Below are positions 57,159-64,000 of a stretch of 64,000 bases of DNA, in pieces. Numbering within the stretch: the stretch's first letter is position 1; each line of letters starts with the position of its first letter. Location: positions 62,001 through 126,000 of the forward strand of contig JAIPFF010000005.1 of assembly GCA_021736785.1 (NCBI GenBank), written 5' to 3'. This DNA is from Thiohalocapsa sp. (lineage in GTDB: Bacteria; Pseudomonadota; Gammaproteobacteria; Chromatiales; Chromatiaceae). Under the pieces are notes generated by a model. The model was given only the letters and a program-made list of their open reading frames with translations, was not told where the DNA came from and did no database searches. The position numbers and the translations under genes were made by a program.

Positions 57159-59615
57159 ATGACCGAGTGGAATTGGACCTACGACGACTATCGCCCCGAG
57201 CAGGAAAAGCTCCGGGAAGCGCTTTGCACACTCGGCAATGGCTATTTCGCCACCCGCGGCGCGGCGCCGGAATCGCGCGCCGGCGACGTGCACTATCCGG
57301 GCAGCTACCTCTCCGGCGGCTATAACCGCCGGAACAGCGAAGTCCAGGGTCGCGTGGTCGAGAACGAAGATCTGGTCAACCTACCCAACTGGCTCGTGCT
57401 GCGGCTGCGTATCGACGGCGGCGATTGGCTGGATCTCGACACGCTCGAGGTGGTCGCTTATCGCCAGAGCCTGGACATGCGCGACGGCATACTGATCCGC
57501 GACGTGACGGTGCTCGACGACGACGGGCGGAAGACACGCGTGGTTCAGCGCCGGCTGGTGCACATGGCGCGCAGCCATCTGGCGGCGCTGCAGACCGAGG
57601 TCGCGGCCTGCAACTGGTCCGGCACGATCGAAGTGGAAAGCGCCCTCGACGGGCGTGTCGTCAACGACGGCGTCGAGCGCTACCGCGGCCTCGAGGGCAA
57701 GCACCTCGCGCCGATCGATGCCGGCGCCGTCGACGAGGACGGCATCTACTTGAAGATGCGCACCAGCCAATCTCGGCTCGAGATCGCGCTGGCCGCTCGG
57801 ACCCGGATCTACCGCAACGGCAGCCATATCGACTTGGAACCGTCGCTGACGCAAGATCCGGACTACGTGGGTCAGACCTTCGCCGCGCACATCGAGCAGG
57901 AGCGCCCGCTCTTGGTCGAGAAGACGGTCGCGCTCTTTACCGGGCGGGATCATGCCATCAGCGAATGCGGCCTCGAGGCCCGGCAAGCGATTCGCGACGC
58001 GCCGCGCTTCGGCGAGCTGCTGACCGAGCATGCGCTGCTCTGGCGCCAGCTCTGGCGGCGCTTCGATCTGCAGCTGAGGCTGCGCGACGACGACGGCGGG
58101 CGCACCGCGTCGATCCTGCGCCTGCATCTCTTCCATCTGCTGGTCACCGCCGCGCCGACCGTCATGGACCTCGACGTCGGCGTGCCCGCCCGCGGCCTGC
58201 ACGGGGAGGCCTACCGCGGCCACATTTTCTGGGACGAGCTGTTCATCTTCCCGATCCTGGATCTGCGCCTGCCGGAGATCACCCGCTCCCTGTTGATGTA
58301 CCGCTACCGCCGGCTGCAGGCCGCCCGCGAGGCCGCGCGCGAGGCCGGTTACCGCGGTGCGATGTATCCCTGGCAGAGCGGCAGCAACGGACGCGAGGAG
58401 AGCCAGAAGCTGCATCTGAACCCCCGCTCCGGGCATTGGACGCCGGACGAGACGCACCTTCAGCGCCACGTCAACGGCGCCATTGCCTACAACATCTGGC
58501 AGTACTTCCAAACCAGCGGGGATGTCGAATTCCTGTCCTTCTACGGCGCCGAGATGTTGCTCGAGATCGCCCGCTTCTGGGCCAGTATCGCAACCCACAA
58601 CCAGGCGCTGGAGCGCTACGAGATCCGCGGCGTGGTCGGGCCGGACGAGTTCCATACCGGCTACCCGGACCGCGCCGAGCCCGGCCTCGACAACCACGCC
58701 TACACCAGCGTGATGGCCGCGTGGGTGCTGTGCCGGGCCCTGGACCTGCGTGCCCACTTGCCGACCGAGCGCTGGGAAGAGCTCAGAGAGTTGCTCGCCA
58801 TCAGCGACGACGAGCTGACCCACTGGCAGACCGTCAGCCGCAAGCTGCGGGTGTGCTTCCACGGCGACGGCATCATCAGCCAGTTCGAGGGCTTCGACGA
58901 CTTGAAGGAATTGGACTGGCAGGCATACCGCGAGCGCTACGACGATATCCAGCGACTCGATCGTATCCTCGAGTCCGAGGGCGATTCGCCGAATCACTAC
59001 AAGGTGACCAAGCAAGCGGATGTACTGATGCTGTTTTACCTGTTCTCCACCGAGGAGCTCCAGCGCCTGTTCGATCGCCTCGGCTACCGCTTCGAGCCGG
59101 ATATGATCCCGCGCAACGTGGAGTACTACGGCGCGCGCACCAGCCACGGCTCGACGCTGAGCCGGGTCGTCGACGCCTGGGTGTTGGCCCGCTCGGATCG
59201 CCCGCGCTCCTGGTCGCTGTTCACCGAAGCGCTCGAAAGCGACGTTGCCGACATCCAGGGCGGCACCACCTCCGAAGGCATCCACCTCGGCGCCATGGCC
59301 GGCACCGTCGACCTCATCGAGCGCTGTTACACCGGCATCGAGATCCGCGACGGCCACCTGTGGCTGAACCCCGACCTGCCGGACGAGCTCGCCGGGCTGA
59401 CCATGCGCCTGCGTTTCCGGGGGCAGACGCTGGAGCTCGAGATCAGCCACGACCTGATGAGACTGCGTGCCGTCTCGCCCGAGACCGACTGTATCCATCT
59501 GCACTGCGACGGACAGGACATCCGCATCGCCGCCGGCGAGACCTACGACATGAAACCGGAGCAAAAGCCGGTGCGCGTCGAGGCACCCCGAGCGCTCGGT
59601 GCATTTGGGCCATAA
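57159..59615 (+). CDS. GH65 disaccharide phosphorylase/hydrolase
   Basis: An 818-residue GH65 protein. Enzymes of this family phosphorolyse trehalose, maltose or kojibiose to beta-glucose-1-phosphate and glucose. The order is an N-terminal beta-sandwich (LREALCTLGNGYFATRGAAP), an (alpha/alpha)6 barrel with YRGHIFWDELFIFPIL and YPWQSGSNGREESQ, catalytic Glu497 in GVVGPDEFHTGYP, the anion site in YYGARTSHGSTLSRVVDAW, and a C-terminal domain. The HAD domain at 52536 could convert the beta-glucose-1-phosphate. Substrate is not certain. GGAG lies 7 nt before the start. Confidence 0.92.
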   Translation: MTEWNWTYDDYRPEQEKLREALCTLGNGYFATRGAAPESRAGDVHYPGSYLSGGYNRRNSEVQGRVVENEDLVNLPNWLVLRLRIDGGDWLDLDTLEVVAYRQSLDMRDGILIRDVTVLDDDGRKTRVVQRRLVHMARSHLAALQTEVAACNWSGTIEVESALDGRVVNDGVERYRGLEGKHLAPIDAGAVDEDGIYLKMRTSQSRLEIALAARTRIYRNGSHIDLEPSLTQDPDYVGQTFAAHIEQERPLLVEKTVALFTGRDHAISECGLEARQAIRDAPRFGELLTEHALLWRQLWRRFDLQLRLRDDDGGRTASILRLHLFHLLVTAAPTVMDLDVGVPARGLHGEAYRGHIFWDELFIFPILDLRLPEITRSLLMYRYRRLQAAREAAREAGYRGAMYPWQSGSNGREESQKLHLNPRSGHWTPDETHLQRHVNGAIAYNIWQYFQTSGDVEFLSFYGAEMLLEIARFWASIATHNQALERYEIRGVVGPDEFHTGYPDRAEPGLDNHAYTSVMAAWVLCRALDLRAHLPTERWEELRELLAISDDELTHWQTVSRKLRVCFHGDGIISQFEGFDDLKELDWQAYRERYDDIQRLDRILESEGDSPNHYKVTKQADVLMLFYLFSTEELQRLFDRLGYRFEPDMIPRNVEYYGARTSHGSTLSRVVDAWVLARSDRPRSWSLFTEALESDVADIQGGTTSEGIHLGAMAGTVDLIERCYTGIEIRDGHLWLNPDLPDELAGLTMRLRFRGQTLELEISHDLMRLRAVSPETDCIHLHCDGQDIRIAAGETYDMKPEQKPVRVEAPRALGAFGP

Positions 59616-59631
59616 CCGGTTGCTTTGCCCC
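59597..59631 (+). promoter_or_regulatory. pair of enhancer-like motifs before the ATPase operon
   Basis: Two near copies of CGGKGCATTTGCCCC: 59597-59611 (13 of 15, overlapping the last GH65 codons) and 59617-59631 (12 of 15, ending TTTGCCCC). They lie 54-75 nt upstream of the promoter at 59686. Confidence 0.4.
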
Positions 59632-59685
59632 ATGCGGCCTCGATAGTCGACCTCGGCGCATCGGCGCGGTCGCCGGCGTCGGCGC

Positions 59686-59700
59686 TGGCGCTGTTCTTGC
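59686..59700 (+). promoter_or_regulatory. candidate sigma-54 promoter (ATPase operon)
   Basis: TGGCGCTGTTCTTGC followed by G: TGGC, exact spacing, TTGC. It is about 130 nt before the atpD ATG. Confidence 0.6.
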
Positions 59701-59715
59701 GTGACTTTGCGGTGA

Positions 59716-61674
<1,959 letters not shown>

Positions 61675-61675
<1 letters not shown>

Positions 61676-62070
61676 TGACACCGAACGACAGGCCCGACAA
61701 GCGCCGGCGCGCAGATGCCGGCAACGCCGGCGACGGCGCACGGGAGCGGCCCTCCGACAGCAGGCGCCCCGACGATGCCGGCAAATCGCCGCAGCGCCGC
61801 TTTCACGAGGAAGTCGGCCACAAAGCCGAGCGCAAGCAGCGCGCGCGCGCCGAGGACGAGCGCACGGTGTTCTTCTGGCTCGGCATGTTCGGGCTCGTCG
61901 GTTGGGCGGTCGCGGTGCCGACAGTGGCCGGCATCGCGCTCGGCGTCTGGCTCGATCGCACCTGGCCCGCGGAGCAGGCGTCCTGGACGCTGACCTTTCT
62001 GTTGATCGGCGTCTTGCTCGGCTGTCTCAACGCCTGGTACTGGGTCAAGCGCGAGAGCGGCGATGACTGA
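61675..62070 (+). CDS. atpQ: N-type ATPase accessory membrane subunit AtpQ (AtpI-like)
   Basis: A 131-residue protein with a highly charged N-terminal 65 residues and two helices: FFWLGMFGLVGWAVAVPTVA and LTFLLIGVLLGCLNAWYWV, joined by GIALGVWLDRTWP. This is the AtpI/AtpQ type placed after epsilon in N-ATPase operons. It overlaps both neighbours by 1-8 nt, showing translational coupling. Confidence 0.85.
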
Positions 62071-63247
62071 CGCCCAGCAGACACAGCAGATCGCCGAGAT
62101 CCTGCTCACCGTCGGCGCTATCTTTCTGGCCGGCTTGGTCGCGGATCTGGTGGGACGGCATACACCCCTGCCGCGGGTGACGCTGCTGCTGCTGGCCGGC
62201 ATTCTGGTCGGCCCGTCGGTCCTGGATCTCCTGCCGCCGTTCACCGACCACTGGTTCCCGGTGCTGACCGATATCGCGCTGGCGATGATCGGCTTTTTGA
62301 TCGGCGAGCAGCTCACGCCCGATTCGCTGCGTAAGCTCGGCCGCCGCGTGCTGATTCTGTCGGCCAGCAAGGTGCTGCTCGCCAGCGCCTGCGTCTTCGC
62401 CGGCTTGCTGCTGATCGGCGTGGGCCTGCCGGCGGCGCTGCTGCTGGCCGGCATCGCACCGGCGACGGCGCCGGCGGCGACCTTCGACGTCGTCCACGAG
62501 TCCGGCGCGCAGGGCGAGTTCACGCAGACACTGCTCGGCGTCGTCGCCATCGATGATGCTTGGGGCATCATGATCTTCACGGTCCTGCTCAGTGTTGCGC
62601 AGGCGCTGTCGGGCGACGGCGGCGAATCCGGCGAGCTGCTGCGGGCAGCGTGGGAGATCTTCGGCGCGATCGGGCTCGGCGCGCTGCTGGCGCTGCCGAT
62701 GGCCTATCTGACCGGGCGCATCGAGCGCGGCGAGCCGACCCAGGCCGAGGCGCTCGGTTTCGTGCTGCTGTGCTCGGGCGTCGCGCTGTGGATCGAGGTG
62801 TCGTACCTGCTCGCCTGCGTGACCTTGGGCGCCGTCGTGGCCAGCCTGGCGAAGCGCCAGCGGCGGCCGTTTCGCGCCATCGAGGGCATCGAATGGCCCT
62901 ACCTGATCCTGTTCTTCCTGCTCGCCGGGGCGTCCCTGCACCTGGACGCCCTGTCCGCGGTGGGCCTGATCGGCGCCGCCTATATCCTGTTGCGCTCGGC
63001 CGGGCTCTACCTCGGCGCACAGCTGGGCGGGCGCCTCGGCGGGGCGCCGCCCACGGTCTACCGCTGGATCGGACTGGCGGTGCTGCCGCAGGCCGGCGTC
63101 GCGCTCGGCTTGGCGCTGGTCGCGGCGCATGCATTTCCGGAGCTCGAGGGCCTGATCCTGCCAACGGTCTTCGGCTCCACCGTATTGTTCGAGTTGATCG
63201 GCCCGATCGGCACGCGCTTCGCGCTGCGGCGCGCCGGAGAGGTGTGA
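62063..63247 (+). CDS. CPA2-type cation/H+ antiporter inserted in the ATPase operon
   Basis: A 394-residue membrane protein with about 12 helices of the sodium/hydrogen-exchanger fold. Visible are PRVTLLLLAGILVGPSVLDL, DIALAMIGFLIGEQLTPDSL, GIAPATAPAATFDVVHE, the LGVVAIDDAWGIMIFTVLL segment with the ion-binding Asp pair, and LPQAGVALGLALVAAHAF. No regulatory TrkA domain follows. Its start overlaps the atpQ end by 8 nt and its stop overlaps the atpR start, so it is an integral member of the operon. It would link ion pumping by the ATPase to cation/proton exchange. Confidence 0.9.
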   Translation: MTDAQQTQQIAEILLTVGAIFLAGLVADLVGRHTPLPRVTLLLLAGILVGPSVLDLLPPFTDHWFPVLTDIALAMIGFLIGEQLTPDSLRKLGRRVLILSASKVLLASACVFAGLLLIGVGLPAALLLAGIAPATAPAATFDVVHESGAQGEFTQTLLGVVAIDDAWGIMIFTVLLSVAQALSGDGGESGELLRAAWEIFGAIGLGALLALPMAYLTGRIERGEPTQAEALGFVLLCSGVALWIEVSYLLACVTLGAVVASLAKRQRRPFRAIEGIEWPYLILFFLLAGASLHLDALSAVGLIGAAYILLRSAGLYLGAQLGGRLGGAPPTVYRWIGLAVLPQAGVALGLALVAAHAFPELEGLILPTVFGSTVLFELIGPIGTRFALRRAGEV

Positions 63248-63591
63248 TGACAGACACGACACTGCTGTTCGCCCTCGCCTTCGCCGGCGGTCTGGCGGTG
63301 GGCTGGGTCTACTTCTACGGCCTGTACCGCACGGTCCGGGCATTACCGCGGGCGGGCCGCCCGGCGCTGCTGCTGGGCGCAAGCCTGCTGCTGCGCGCCG
63401 GCATTCTGATCGGCGGCGCCTGGCTGCTGCTGCGCGCCGGCGCCGGCGCCGGGCACCTGCTGGCGGCGCTGGCGGGCGTGCTCGCCATGCGCGTCCTGCT
63501 GGTCGGGCGTTTCGGAAACCTGCGCGGCGGCGCGCCGTCGCCCACGCGCGCCGCCGCGCGCGACAATGACCCCGGAGATCGCCCGGCATGA
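63247..63591 (+). CDS. atpR: N-type ATPase accessory membrane subunit AtpR
   Basis: A 114-residue protein with three hydrophobic helices (LLFALAFAGGLAVGWVYFYG, ALLLGASLLLRAGILIGGAW and HLLAALAGVLAMRVLLVGRF), matching the AtpR family that precedes subunit a in N-ATPase operons. The intramembrane Arg residues are characteristic. It overlaps the antiporter by 1 nt and atpB by 4 nt. Confidence 0.88.
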   Translation: MTDTTLLFALAFAGGLAVGWVYFYGLYRTVRALPRAGRPALLLGASLLLRAGILIGGAWLLLRAGAGAGHLLAALAGVLAMRVLLVGRFGNLRGGAPSPTRAAARDNDPGDRPA

Positions 63592-64000
63592 CCATCAGCC
63601 CCGACCAAATCGTCCTTTGGCAGTGGGGAGCACTGCATATCAACGCGACGCTGGCCTTCACCTGGCTGATCATGGCGCTGCTGACCGTCGGCTCTTGGCT
63701 GATCACACGGCGGCTGACGACGGGCCCGGAGCTGTCACGCTGGCAGAATTTGCTGGAGGTCGTGGTGACCGGGCTGCGTGATCAAATCCACGATGTCAGC
63801 CGCCGCGATCCGGCTCAGTATCTGCCCTTCGTCGGCACGCTGTTTATCTTCATCGCCACGTCGAATCTGCTGACCATCGTCCCCTACTACCTGCCGCCGA
63901 CCGGCTCGCTGTCGACGACGACCGCGCTCGCGCTGTGCGTGCTGATTGCCGTCCCGCTCTACGGCGTGCTGCAGCAGGGACCGCTCGGCTATCTGCGCCA
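63588..64000 (+). CDS. atpB: N-type ATPase F0 subunit a (partial, cut by window end)
   Basis: The frame from ATG 63588 stays open to the window end, giving 137 residues. The N-terminal part reads WQWGALHINATLAFTWLIMA, followed by LEVVVTGLRDQIHDVSRRDP and FVGTLFIFIATSNLLTIVPYY, typical of subunit a before the essential-Arg helix, which lies outside the window. It overlaps the atpR stop (ATGA). Confidence 0.92.
   Translation, partial: MTISPDQIVLWQWGALHINATLAFTWLIMALLTVGSWLITRRLTTGPELSRWQNLLEVVVTGLRDQIHDVSRRDPAQYLPFVGTLFIFIATSNLLTIVPYYLPPTGSLSTTTALALCVLIAVPLYGVLQQGPLGYLR

Overview
The window is about 64 kb of high-GC bacterial DNA packed with short operons on both strands. I see no rRNA, tRNA, CRISPR array or insertion sequence. 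Codon use, Shine-Dalgarno leaders (GGAGG or AGGAG), the FixL/FixJ-type pair, outer-membrane phospholipase A, BON-domain periplasmic proteins and cytochrome b561 point to a Gram-negative proteobacterium. A gammaproteobacterium, perhaps a halophile because of the heavy trehalose and cation-transport content, is my best guess, but the genus cannot be read from the sequence.

Layout. 1-5500: glgC (cut by the window edge), a CBS protein, a stand-alone receiver, a BON protein, an integral membrane protein and a YbaK-like protein. 5670-23530: a flavin disulfide reductase and a block for trehalose and alpha-glucan metabolism: treS fused to a maltokinase-like domain, treZ, a single gene fusing malQ to treY, an SDR, a DUF72 protein, a GH13 enzyme and an archaeal-type phosphoglycerate mutase. 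23660-30600, minus strand: FtsH protease, DUF1328, EF-hand and other small stress-type proteins, a frameshifted PRC-barrel gene, a zinc-ribbon protein, an MBL-fold/double-rhodanese protein and a membrane protein. 31096-34454: encapsulated ferritin, encapsulin and an NAD-dependent DNA ligase. 34717-40030: FixL/FixJ-like pair, hybrid kinase, DUF2934 and PilZ proteins. 40266-44467: phospholipase A and divergent NAD-salvage genes. 44543-56107: BON/cfa operon, Cu,Zn-SOD, more BON proteins, a cytochrome P460-BON fusion, cytochrome b561, a HAD-trehalose-phosphatase fusion and a PRC protein. 56511-64000: PEBP protein, GH65 phosphorylase and the start of an N-type (Na+/H+) ATPase operon that contains an extra antiporter gene; the window ends inside atpB.

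How the genes work together. The contents read as a stress and energy-limitation island: compatible solute and glycogen turnover, iron storage, membrane-lipid modification, envelope BON proteins, superoxide removal, NAD salvage, proteolysis and ion pumping. The strongest unifying signal is regulatory. Most transcription units start with a sigma-54-like GG-N10-GC promoter, and a recurrent intergenic 15-mer close to CGGKGCATTTGCCCC sits about 40-180 bp upstream of many of them, often between two divergent promoters. That is the geometry of an enhancer-binding-protein regulon. No rpoN or enhancer-binding protein gene lies in the window.
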